From: Verrucomicrobiota bacterium
Lineage (GTDB): Bacteria; Verrucomicrobiota; Verrucomicrobiia; Chthoniobacterales; JAFAMB01
Assembly (NCBI GenBank): GCA_019233825.1
Contig: JAFAMB010000045.1
Span: forward strand, 1-35,041
DNA length: 35,041 nucleotides
Direction of reading: 5' to 3'
This document shows, in pieces, positions 24,849-31,676 of this stretch. Position 1 is the stretch's first letter; each line of letters begins with the position of its first letter. A model generated the notes under the pieces. The model saw nothing but the letters and a program-made list of their open reading frames with translations. It made no database searches and was not told the DNA's origin. Position numbers and translations under genes: made by a program.

Positions 24849-25352
24849 GTGGACGTTCGAATCCAGGTGCGAGCACTCCGAACAGCTCTGCTGCTTGCGT
24901 TGACCGCGACGCTGATCACAGGTGTCGCTCAACTCGCTGATCTCAGCCCGAGGCCGGAGCTTACCCCGGAACAAGTTGTCCAATACCAAATCACCGCCCT
25001 CCAGCGCAACGATGATCCCCAGACTGACGCGGGCATAGAACGCGCATTCCGATTCGCTTCGCCTTCCAACAAGACCACGACGGGACCCTTGGAGAAGTTT
25101 GCGCAGATCGTTAAGAGCGCCGCGTATGCTCCGCTGCTCAATAATATCGCTTCGTCTATCGTCGGGTTGGACGTAGAAGACGCAAAAGCAAGGGTCGCCG
25201 TGAAGGTTTTTGCGGCTTCCGGGCGGCGCTTAACTTATGTTTTCGTTCTGTCTAGACAGAGCGCGGGAGAATTCGCCGACTGTTGGATGACTGATGCCGT
25301 ATTGCCGATAGAAGAAGGTGAAGATTCCCCGGGCCAGGGCCTCACGATTTGA
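24849..25352 (+). CDS. DUF4864-like exported or membrane-anchored protein
   Basis: About 167 aa if started at GTG 24849; the ORF track begins at TTG 24798, and a further GTG lies at 24864. None has a clear Shine-Dalgarno. An N-terminal hydrophobic segment (LRTALLLALTATLITGVAQ) suggests a signal or anchor. The core LTPEQVVQYQITALQRNDDP followed by GIERAFRFASPSNKTTTGP resembles DUF4864, a family of unknown function whose hallmark is an ALQ-ND...ASP-N..TGP pattern. It overlaps the acyltransferase gene by 4 nt, so the two are translationally coupled, perhaps as an envelope-related pair. Confidence 0.7.
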   Translation: MDVRIQVRALRTALLLALTATLITGVAQLADLSPRPELTPEQVVQYQITALQRNDDPQTDAGIERAFRFASPSNKTTTGPLEKFAQIVKSAAYAPLLNNIASSIVGLDVEDAKARVAVKVFAASGRRLTYVFVLSRQSAGEFADCWMTDAVLPIEEGEDSPGQGLTI

Positions 25353-26065
25353 AGTTGACCCGCCATACTCGCGTGGCGATATGGGGCGGGATGCCAGATT
25401 TAGCTCGTTCGACCAAGGTCTACCAACTCCCGTTTCTGACGCGCAGCCTGATTTGGCTTGGCTCGATCCTGGTGAATTTGTTATGCACGACCTTGCGTTT
25501 CAAGATCGTCGATGATGCGGACTTTCTCAGGGGACGGTGCCCGGGACCGGTAGTGATTTTAATTTGGCATAATCGCATCCTGGCTATGCCGGTAGTCTTT
25601 CGCCGGTATTACCCAAAGCGGAAAGGTTTGTTCGTGCTTACAAGTGCAAGCCGGGATGGTGCCTATCTGTCCGAATTCGTGCGCTGTTTCGGCATGCGGG
25701 CTGTCCGCGGATCGACTTCCCGGGGTGGCGCTGCCGCACTCCTCGATCTCGTCCGAAATCTGGAAACTGGATTCGATCTTTGCATTACACCGGACGGACC
25801 GAGAGGTCCCAGGTATAGCCTCGGGCCCGGCGCCATCCTGCTTTCAAAGAAGTGCCGGGTGCCCATCATGCCGCTCCTGATAGAGTATTCCGCATATTGG
25901 CGCTTTAATTCATGGGACGGCTTCGCCGTCCCAAGGCCCTTCTCCCGGGTGACCGTGACCACTCTGCCACTAATCGAAATCGGGCCCACGGAATCGGAAA
26001 TAGAATTTGAAAAAGAACGGAAGCGCGTTGAAATCGCGATGACCGAAAGGCTGTTGATGAGGTGA
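25349..26065 (+). CDS. Lysophospholipid acyltransferase family protein (DUF374 type)
   Basis: 238 aa with a TTG start at 25349 overlapping the preceding TGA (TTGA); ATG 25391 is an alternative. An N-terminal hydrophobic stretch (LIWLGSILVNLLCTTL) anchors it. LIWHNRILAMPVVF holds the His of the acyltransferase site, followed by LFVLTSASRDGAYLSEFVRCFG, RGSTSRGGAAALLDLVR, and CITPDGPRGPRYSLGPGAILLSKK, which are typical of DUF374. Proteins of this class transfer acyl chains to lipid acceptors at the inner membrane; the lipid here is unknown. A decayed copy lies at 23638-23730. The stop codon shares its GA with the first 9-bp unit of the repeat element that follows. Confidence 0.85.
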   Translation: MKLTRHTRVAIWGGMPDLARSTKVYQLPFLTRSLIWLGSILVNLLCTTLRFKIVDDADFLRGRCPGPVVILIWHNRILAMPVVFRRYYPKRKGLFVLTSASRDGAYLSEFVRCFGMRAVRGSTSRGGAAALLDLVRNLETGFDLCITPDGPRGPRYSLGPGAILLSKKCRVPIMPLLIEYSAYWRFNSWDGFAVPRPFSRVTVTTLPLIEIGPTESEIEFEKERKRVEIAMTERLLMR

Positions 26066-26239
26066 AAACGCCGAAAACGCCGAAAACGCCGAGAACGCCC
26101 GAGAACGCCCGAGAACGCCCGAGAGCGGGCGAACGGTTGAATGGCGAGTGCCAAATAATTAACGGCTAAGAATAACAGCTCTGTGCTTTTCCTTTGGCAT
26201 TGCCGTTCCCGTGCGTTCTCGGCGTTCTCGGCGTTTTCC
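26064..26239 (+). repeat. Inverted-repeat element with 9-bp tandem arms, copy 1
   Basis: The left arm is three GAAAACGCC then three GAGAACGCCC units (26064-26120). The right arm is the reverse complement in 9-bp units, GCGTTCTC-GGCGTTCTC-GGCGTTTTC (26213-26239). The core (about 26141-26204, including GCCAAATAATTAACG) is shared, inverted, with the second copy at 28812-28964. ORFs crossing it give the spurious VNYLALAIQPFAR and AFSAFSAFS peptides. It occupies most of the space between the acyltransferase and rmlB. Confidence 0.9.
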
Positions 26240-26287
26240 ACCGGCTCCCCCTTCCACTTTTCATCGAGCCATGATAGAACCCCGGCG

Positions 26288-27268
26288 ATGCGTCTTTTAG
26301 TGACTGGCGGTTGCGGATTCATTGGAAGCAATTTTATCCGGTATGTGCTGGAGCACTACCAGCCCGAGATGATCACAAATGTAGACGCACTGACTTACGC
26401 CGGTTCCCTGGCCTCGACCGCCGATTTGTCGCCCGAGTTCGGGGATCGCTACGAATTCCTGCGCGCAGATATCGCGGACTCAGAAGCGATTGACGATGCC
26501 TTATCTGAGCACAGTTATTTTGCAGTCGTTAACTTTGCCGCCGAGAGTCACGTTGATCGCAGCATCACGTCTCCTGAGAACTTCATACACACCAACATCG
26601 TTGGAGCGAGTAACCTCTTGGATGCCGCCCGACGCCATGGGGTCAAGAGGTTTGTCCAGATTTCCACCGACGAAGTCTATGGCTCTGCCGACGAAACCGG
26701 TGGCTTCACGGAGCGAAGCCCGTTAAACCCAAGTTCGCCTTATTCGGCGAGCAAGGCGGCTGCTGACCTGCTGGTCCTGGCGGCGCACAAAACATTTGGC
26801 CAGGATGTCGTCGTCACTCGCTGCTCAAATAACTATGGACCATATCAATTCCCGGAAAAACTGATTCCTCTTATGATCTTGCAAGCGCTCGCTGACCGGC
26901 CGCTCCCGGTCTATGGAGACGGATTGAATGTCCGAGACTGGATCCACGTCGAGGACCATTGTGCGGCCGTATTTGACGTCCTGATGCAAGGCCGGGCGGG
27001 CGAAATCTATAACGTTGGTGCGAATAGTGAACGGAGAAACCTGGACTTGGTTCGATCGATTTTGTCCCATTTGGGAAAAAGCGAGGAACTGATCCAGTTT
27101 GTTCCCGACAGACCGGGCCACGATCGCAGGTATGCAGTCGACTCAAACAAACTCCGGACAGAGATCGGCTGGAAGCCGCTGCATGATTTCGAACAGGGTC
27201 TCGCGGAGACTATTGAATGGTATCGCCAGAATGAGTCCTGGTGGCGAGAGGTCCAGCGTCCCGAATGA
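26288..27268 (+). CDS. rfbB: dTDP-glucose 4,6-dehydratase RmlB
   Basis: 326 aa from ATG 26288 (MRLLVTGGCGFIGSNF). The longer ORF begins inside the repeat element. It converts dTDP-glucose to dTDP-4-keto-6-deoxyglucose, the second step of dTDP-rhamnose synthesis for O-antigen or other surface glycans. It has the NAD-binding GGCGFIGSNFIRYVL, AAESHVDRSI, catalytic TDEVYGS and YSASKAAADLLV (YxxxK), CSNNYGPYQFPEKLIP and YGDGLNVRDWIHVEDHC, all canonical. The stop overlaps rmlD (ATGA). rmlA and rmlC, usually neighbours, are missing. Confidence 0.95.
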   Translation: MRLLVTGGCGFIGSNFIRYVLEHYQPEMITNVDALTYAGSLASTADLSPEFGDRYEFLRADIADSEAIDDALSEHSYFAVVNFAAESHVDRSITSPENFIHTNIVGASNLLDAARRHGVKRFVQISTDEVYGSADETGGFTERSPLNPSSPYSASKAAADLLVLAAHKTFGQDVVVTRCSNNYGPYQFPEKLIPLMILQALADRPLPVYGDGLNVRDWIHVEDHCAAVFDVLMQGRAGEIYNVGANSERRNLDLVRSILSHLGKSEELIQFVPDRPGHDRRYAVDSNKLRTEIGWKPLHDFEQGLAETIEWYRQNESWWREVQRPE

Positions 27269-28137
27269 AGCAAAGAATTGCAATTCTTGGCAAAAACGGG
27301 CGACTTGGCGCCGCCCTTTGCCGAGACCTCGCCGATAAATACGAGATCCTGGCGCTAGGACGAGCGGAGTTGGACCTGACAAGGCCGATTCGTGAACAGT
27401 TGCAGTGTGTCGAGTTCGATCTGCTGATCAATGCCGCAGCTGCAACAAACGTTGACTGGTGTGAGCGGCACCTGTCCGAGGCGAGCCGCATCAATGCTCG
27501 CTCGGTGTCCGAACTCGGCTCCCTTTGTGTCGAAAGGGGTGTTCGCTGTCTGCACGTAAGCACGGATTACGTCTTCGACGGCTCGGCGACCCGCCCCTAT
27601 CACGAGGAAGACCGAGCCATGCCGATCAGTGTTTATGGGAAAACGAAGCTGCTCGGTGAAGAACTTTTGCTGCGGACATGTGCCGATCACCTCGCAATTC
27701 GAGTCTCCTGGGTGTTCGGGCCGGATAAGTCCGGCTTCGTTGATATGTTGCTTGATCGAGCTATGAACGAAGAATCAGTCGTAGCCATTGATGATAAATT
27801 CGCCGCGCCGACCTATACCGTAGATTTCGCCCAATGGATTCGGCCACTTTTGTTTGACCTGCCCGTGGGTGGCATTCTTCATCTGTGCAATTCCGGGGGA
27901 TGCAGCTGGCGCGAGTACGCCCAATGCGCAGTCGAAGCAGCCCGCCAGGAAAAAGTCCGGCTTAAAGCCCGTGAAGTCCATCCAATCAGCCTCGGTTCCA
28001 TGGAGACTTTTGTTGCCCGTCGCCCGGCTTACACGGTGTTGGCCACCGATAAATTTTCGAAAATCACCGGTTTGTTTCCTCGCCCTTGGCAAGACGCCGT
28101 CACAGAGTTCGTTCAGAAGAAATATTCGAGGGCGTAA
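27265..28137 (+). CDS. rfbD: dTDP-4-dehydrorhamnose reductase RmlD
   Basis: 290 aa from ATG 27265, overlapping the rmlB stop by 4 nt. It reduces dTDP-4-keto-rhamnose to dTDP-L-rhamnose with NAD(P)H. Motifs: N-terminal ILGKNGRLGAALCRDL (Rossmann), INAAAATNVDWCE, VSTDYVFDGS, and YGKTKLLGE with the YxxxK pair, then VSWVFGPDKSGFVDMLL. The family's usual GxxGQLG is GKNGRLG here, still compatible with cofactor binding. Its TAA overlaps the next ATG by one base (TAATG). Confidence 0.93.
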   Translation: MKQRIAILGKNGRLGAALCRDLADKYEILALGRAELDLTRPIREQLQCVEFDLLINAAAATNVDWCERHLSEASRINARSVSELGSLCVERGVRCLHVSTDYVFDGSATRPYHEEDRAMPISVYGKTKLLGEELLLRTCADHLAIRVSWVFGPDKSGFVDMLLDRAMNEESVVAIDDKFAAPTYTVDFAQWIRPLLFDLPVGGILHLCNSGGCSWREYAQCAVEAARQEKVRLKAREVHPISLGSMETFVARRPAYTVLATDKFSKITGLFPRPWQDAVTEFVQKKYSRA

Positions 28138-28811
28138 TGGTTATAAGAAAGTTTCGCTCTGAGAGGGGGTCTTGTCTTGCCGGCTGCCTGATCTTTGCCA
28201 TCGTCATAGCGCTTATCGTCGGAGCGGTCCTTTGGGGAGCCTACTCGACATATCAGGGTATTTATCAGATGACCTCTCCGCAGCCTTACTCGTTTGAACC
28301 GATCCCTTCTGTCGCGGACCAGAACGCGGCGCGCTTGAAATGGCGCACCCTGCTCGATGCCTTGCAGAGAGGCGAGGAGGCAGAATTCAGGTTTTCTGCC
28401 GACGATTTAAACGCCTGGTTCTTTGCCGATGGGAAAAACGCCGATCTCATTCCGCATCTTCGGTTTCGAACTACCGAAGATTGGATTGTGGCCGAAGTGA
28501 GCGTTCCATTGCGTTTCATGGCAGAGATCCCGATGCTGCCCTCATTGCGAGACCGGTTCTTTGACGGCAAAATTGCTGTCCGGCTGGCTGTTGAGCAGGC
28601 AGAGTTGAAGATAAAGGGGCTGGATGTCGAGGGAAACGGCCACAGGCTCCCGTGGTTGTTCACAGGACAAGGATACCGCAATACAGTGCAGCAAACTCTC
28701 GAACAAGCGGTTCGCACCCGCTTACCGGAAGGGGACGCCTTCCTTTCGCGCCTCGAGTCCATCCAGGTCGAGAACGGCCAGATCATCGTTCGGCTCCGAG
28801 CTGGGAAGTAG
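28137..28811 (+). CDS. Membrane-anchored protein of unknown function, 224 aa
   Basis: ATG 28137 overlaps the rmlD stop by one base (TAATG) with GAGGG a few bases upstream, so the start is well supported; the ORF track's 17 extra codons are inside rmlD. One transmembrane helix near the N-terminus (about 13-37, LAGCLIFAIVIALIVGAVLWGAY) is followed by a soluble domain of about 185 residues, probably periplasmic. That domain is of mixed strand/helix type (FRFSADDLNAWFF, LRFRTTEDWIVAEVSVPL, IQVENGQIIVRLR). I recognise no named family. Operon position after rmlBD hints at an envelope role, which is inference only. Confidence 0.8.
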   Translation: MVIRKFRSERGSCLAGCLIFAIVIALIVGAVLWGAYSTYQGIYQMTSPQPYSFEPIPSVADQNAARLKWRTLLDALQRGEEAEFRFSADDLNAWFFADGKNADLIPHLRFRTTEDWIVAEVSVPLRFMAEIPMLPSLRDRFFDGKIAVRLAVEQAELKIKGLDVEGNGHRLPWLFTGQGYRNTVQQTLEQAVRTRLPEGDAFLSRLESIQVENGQIIVRLRAGK

Positions 28812-28964
28812 GGGGAAACGCCGAGAACGTCGAAAACGCCCGAGAACGCCGAGAAGGGCAAATGCAAAAGAAGAAACACCGAACTATTTCTTCTTAGGCG
28901 TTAATTATTTGGCGCTTGCCATCCAGTCATTCGCGCGCGTTCTCGGCGTTCTCGGCGTTTCCCC
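28812..28964 (-). repeat. Inverted-repeat element with 9-bp tandem arms, copy 2 (opposite orientation)
   Basis: The left arm is GGAAACGCC-GAGAACGTC-GAAAACGCCC-GAGAACGCC (28814-28850). The right arm is GCGTTCTC-GGCGTTCTC-GGCGTTTCC (28937-28963). The core read on the minus strand (ATGGCAAGCGCCAAATAATT...) matches the core of copy 1 closely. The element fills the whole gap between the upstream TAG and the pdxY stop codon. Confidence 0.9.
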
Positions 28965-28965
28965 T

Positions 28966-29823
28966 CTACCGGACCTGCACAGCCGAAAAACGGCGCTCCG
29001 GCTTCGCTATCGCCTCCTGCGCATCGATCAAACGAATTTCCCGGGCACCCGAGCCGACGGTCGCTTCAAGTACGCCAAACACGGCGGCGGTAGTCACTTC
29101 CAATGCTTCCTGGATCGATCTGGATCTAAGCCAATGCGCGAAGAACAGGGCTGCGGCCATGTCTCCCGCGCCGTTGACCTCTAATGGCAATCGCGGCGTC
29201 TCGACCAAATACGCCCGGTTTTGTTCCACCGCCAAAATCTCGATCAGATCGCGGTCAGCGTCGGTACGCCGTAGACTTGTCACCAGCGTTACTCTGGGAC
29301 CCATGGCCATGACAATATCGGTCGCCGCGAGTGCTGATTCGAGATCGGTGACGCGACGATTGGCCAGGTATTCGAGTTCGAACTGGTTCGGCGTAACGAT
29401 CGTGGCTGCAGGCAGAGCCTGGCCGCGCATGAATTCCGGGATGCCGGGGCGGACAAAGAATCCTCGGCCCACATCACCCATAACAGGATCGCAGCAATAT
29501 ATGGCCTCAGGATTGGCCCTCTTCACCCGTCTAAAGGCGTCCAGAATGACTTCGCCTAACGAGACGTCCCCCATGTAGCCGCTTAATACACCGGTGCATT
29601 CGGGCAGTACTCCGCGCTCTTCGATGCCTCGGATCACTTCGGCTACACCTTCGACGGGCAGCACCATTCCCCGCCAGGATGCGTATCCGGTATGATTCGA
29701 GAAATGCACGGTATTCACCGGCCAGACCTCGACTCCGATCCGCTGCAGCGGAAAGACTGCGGCGCTGTTTCCAACGTGCCCGTACGCAACGCTGGACTGA
29801 ATCGACAGAATCGTAAGCGACAT
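28966..29823 (-). CDS. pdxY: Pyridoxal kinase PdxY
   Basis: 285 aa from ATG 29823 (MSLTILSIQSSVAYGHVGN); the ORF track's extra 56 codons are upstream repeat DNA. It phosphorylates pyridoxal to pyridoxal 5'-phosphate in the salvage pathway. Evidence: SIQSSVAYGHVGNSAAVFPLQR and VNTVHFSNHTGY at the N-terminus, YCCDPVMGDVGRGFFV, TPNQFELEYL, and the ATP/anion-hole motif NGAGDMAAALFFAHWL carrying the catalytic Asp (usually GTGDL; here GAGDM). Length is normal. It converges on the gene block ending at 28811, separated only by the repeat element. No partner genes are adjacent. Confidence 0.93.
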   Translation of the reverse strand: MSLTILSIQSSVAYGHVGNSAAVFPLQRIGVEVWPVNTVHFSNHTGYASWRGMVLPVEGVAEVIRGIEERGVLPECTGVLSGYMGDVSLGEVILDAFRRVKRANPEAIYCCDPVMGDVGRGFFVRPGIPEFMRGQALPAATIVTPNQFELEYLANRRVTDLESALAATDIVMAMGPRVTLVTSLRRTDADRDLIEILAVEQNRAYLVETPRLPLEVNGAGDMAAALFFAHWLRSRSIQEALEVTTAAVFGVLEATVGSGAREIRLIDAQEAIAKPERRFSAVQVR

Positions 29824-29837
29824 GAGCCTTAAAGTAA

Positions 29838-29857
29838 GCGAAGCCTCCTGGCTTTGC
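29838..29857 (-). repeat. Hairpin repeat in the pdxY upstream region
   Basis: GCGAAGCC-TCCT-GGCTTTGC is preceded by AGTAA; a partial second unit follows (CCTCCCTGCTTTGCC, about 29872-29886). Same family as 23606-23625. It lies 15 nt before the pdxY start codon, so it would be in the pdxY leader. Confidence 0.75.
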
Positions 29858-29935
29858 CTGAATACAAGTAGCCTCCCTGCTTTGCCCGAAGACAAGTAGG
29901 CTCTGATCCCCTCCTCATTTACAAATGACAAAAAT

Positions 29936-29947
29936 TGACAATTGTCA
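29936..29947. promoter_or_regulatory. 12-bp perfect palindrome, candidate operator
   Basis: TGACAATTGTCA is a perfect palindrome containing a -35-like TTGACA, with a further ATGACA half just upstream. It is 24 nt before the aldo/keto reductase start. The TetR-family protein encoded two genes on is a plausible ligand; this is inferred from proximity. Confidence 0.45.
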
Positions 29948-29970
29948 TCAGGCCGCCGACCGTAGGTTCC

Positions 29971-30996
29971 GTGAGCACAAAGCCTATCCAATCAACGATC
30001 CCGGCCCGTACGCTTGGTACCGGCGGACCGACCGTGTCCGCCGTTGGTCTCGGGTGCATGGGAATATCCGATTTTTATGGACCGGCCGACGAATCCGAAA
30101 GCGTGGCCACTATCCATGCCGCCCTGGACGCGGGAATTAATATCCTGGATACCGGTGACTTTTACGGCATGGGCCATAACGAACTGCTGTTATCGCGCGC
30201 CCTTAAAGAGCGCCGAAAAGAAGCGTTCGTCTGTGTCAAATTCGGTGCGCTGCGAACCCCGGACGGTTCTTTTCTTGGGCTCGACCTGCGTCCGGCTGCG
30301 GTCAAAAACTTTCTCGCCTATTCGCTCAAGCGTCTTGGAACGGATTACATCGACCTCTATCAACCTTGTCGGATCGATCGCAGCGTTCCAATTGAAGAAA
30401 CGATCGGCGCCATGGTTGAGCTAAAGGAGCGCGGCTATATCCGTTTTCTTGGCATTTCGGAAGCTGGCCCGGAAATGATTCGCCGTGCTCATGCCGTTCA
30501 TCCCATCTCCGCTCTGCAGATAGAGTATGCAGTTGTGACTCGTTCGATCGAAGAGGCAATTCTGCCCGTTACCCGGGAGCTCGGGATCAGCATCACTGCT
30601 TACGGCGTGTTCTCGCGCGGTTTACTGAGCACGACGACAAAAGTTCCCGATCCATCCAAAGGTGATTATCGCGCCTTTTATCCCAGGTTTCAGCCAGAGA
30701 ACTTTCAAGAGAATCTTCGCTTGATCGACAATCTTCGTTCGATTGCAGCGCGCAAAGGATGCACTCTCGCTCAACTGGCATTGGCCTGGGTTTTGGCGCA
30801 GGGGAATGATATTATCCCTTTGGTTGGCGCTAGAAAAACCGAACGGTTGGCCGAAGCGTTGGGCGCCGTGCCGGTTTTGCTTAGGGCCGATGATTTGGCG
30901 GAAATTGACCGCATTGTCCCGCGCGGTGCGGCGGCGGGCGAAAGATATCCGTTAGAACAAATGGCGATGTTGGACAGTGAACGCTCTTCTCGGTAG
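29971..30996 (+). CDS. Aldo/keto reductase with His-to-Cys change in the catalytic tetrad
   Basis: 341 aa from GTG 29971 (VSTKPIQSTIPARTLG); the ORF track starts at TTG 29935 within the palindrome. NAD(P)H-dependent carbonyl reductase fold. VSAVGLGCMGISDFYGP opens the barrel. The tetrad Asp and Tyr are in DTGDFYGMGHNE and the Lys is in VKFGAL. Where most members have YYQHR, this protein has LYQPCRIDRSVPIEETIGA, so the catalytic His is replaced by Cys; related subgroups carry other residues here. Later EYAVVTRSIE, ITAYGVFSRGLL and the C-terminal NIPLVGARK-like DIIPLVGARKTERLAEAL bind cofactor. The TetR gene follows after 11 nt, so it is probably co-regulated. The substrate is unknown. Confidence 0.9.
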   Translation: MSTKPIQSTIPARTLGTGGPTVSAVGLGCMGISDFYGPADESESVATIHAALDAGINILDTGDFYGMGHNELLLSRALKERRKEAFVCVKFGALRTPDGSFLGLDLRPAAVKNFLAYSLKRLGTDYIDLYQPCRIDRSVPIEETIGAMVELKERGYIRFLGISEAGPEMIRRAHAVHPISALQIEYAVVTRSIEEAILPVTRELGISITAYGVFSRGLLSTTTKVPDPSKGDYRAFYPRFQPENFQENLRLIDNLRSIAARKGCTLAQLALAWVLAQGNDIIPLVGARKTERLAEALGAVPVLLRADDLAEIDRIVPRGAAAGERYPLEQMAMLDSERSSR

Positions 30997-31007
30997 CAGC
31001 TGAGCGA

Positions 31008-31601
31008 ATGGCTGCTGGCGAAGAGAGCCGGGAACGGATCCTTGAGGCGGCGGAAGAACTGCTCCGCCGGTTCGGTCCGGAGAAATTTCGAATCGTTGAC
31101 GTCGCTCAGGCATTGGGCATGAGCCACGGCAACATCTATCGCTACTTTTCTGACAAGGAAGCAATTCTGGACAAGATCGCTCAACGCTGGCTCGCCAAAA
31201 TCACGGGACCATTGCAGGAAATCGTCTCCGGGCGCACTGCCACCGCGGCTACCCGGCTGGAGGAGTGGGTCCTTGCCTTGATGCGGCTTAAACGCCGGAA
31301 GGCAACTGCCGACCCGGAATTGTTTCGCACCTATCAGGCTATCGCGGAAGCCTCGCGCGACGTCGTGGCGGAACATATCCGCCATCTTATCGCTCAACTC
31401 GCTGAGATCATCCGGAACGGTACCGAAGCAGGCGAATGGAATGTGCGGAGCCCGACCAAGGCGGCCGAAGCCATTCTCAACGCCACCACCTTTTTTCATC
31501 ACCCCGCGTTTGTTTCGCGTCCCGGCCCGCAACCAACCGAGGCCAACGCGCTAGACACTCTGAAATTGCTCATTGCCGGATTAAAGTCGGGAGTAGTTTG
31601 A
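31008..31601 (+). CDS. TetR/AcrR-family transcriptional regulator
   Basis: 197 aa from ATG 31008. The N-terminal helix-turn-helix is classical: RERILEAAEELLRRFGPEKFRIVDVAQALGMSHGNIYRYFSDKEAIL, residues about 8-55. The C-terminal ligand-binding domain ends with a C-terminal-like region common in proteobacterial TetR proteins (AEAILNATTFFHHPAF). Most members are repressors released by a small molecule. It lies 11 nt after the aldo/keto reductase and 75 nt before an SDR, so it likely controls these oxidoreductases and its own transcript, possibly through the palindrome at 29936-29947. Confidence 0.93.
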   Translation: MAAGEESRERILEAAEELLRRFGPEKFRIVDVAQALGMSHGNIYRYFSDKEAILDKIAQRWLAKITGPLQEIVSGRTATAATRLEEWVLALMRLKRRKATADPELFRTYQAIAEASRDVVAEHIRHLIAQLAEIIRNGTEAGEWNVRSPTKAAEAILNATTFFHHPAFVSRPGPQPTEANALDTLKLLIAGLKSGVV

Positions 31602-31621
31602 GAAACGCCCGAGGCGTTTTC
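31602..31621 (+). terminator. Hairpin after the TetR gene, possible terminator
   Basis: GAAACGCC-CGA-GGCGTTTTC is a 7-bp stem ending in TTTTC directly after the TetR stop. The arm sequence GAAACGCC is the same unit that builds the elements at 26064 and 28812, so it may be a minimal relative of them. Confidence 0.5.
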
Positions 31622-31676
31622 ACCGCCTCTTTCCGCTTGGATTCTAACTCGCGATGATTTACCAACAAGCATCTCC

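Noticed and set aside
26064-26239. Possible CRISPR array from regularly repeated units
   Set aside because: Units are 9-10 bp and directly abutting with no spacers, and the other arm is their reverse complement; no cas gene is present.
25663-26331. Minus-strand ORF containing VNYLALAIQPFAR, similar to a peptide from ORF 28624-29184
   Set aside because: The similarity is due to the shared core of the inverted-repeat element, not to a protein family; both frames are otherwise antisense or out of frame to real genes.
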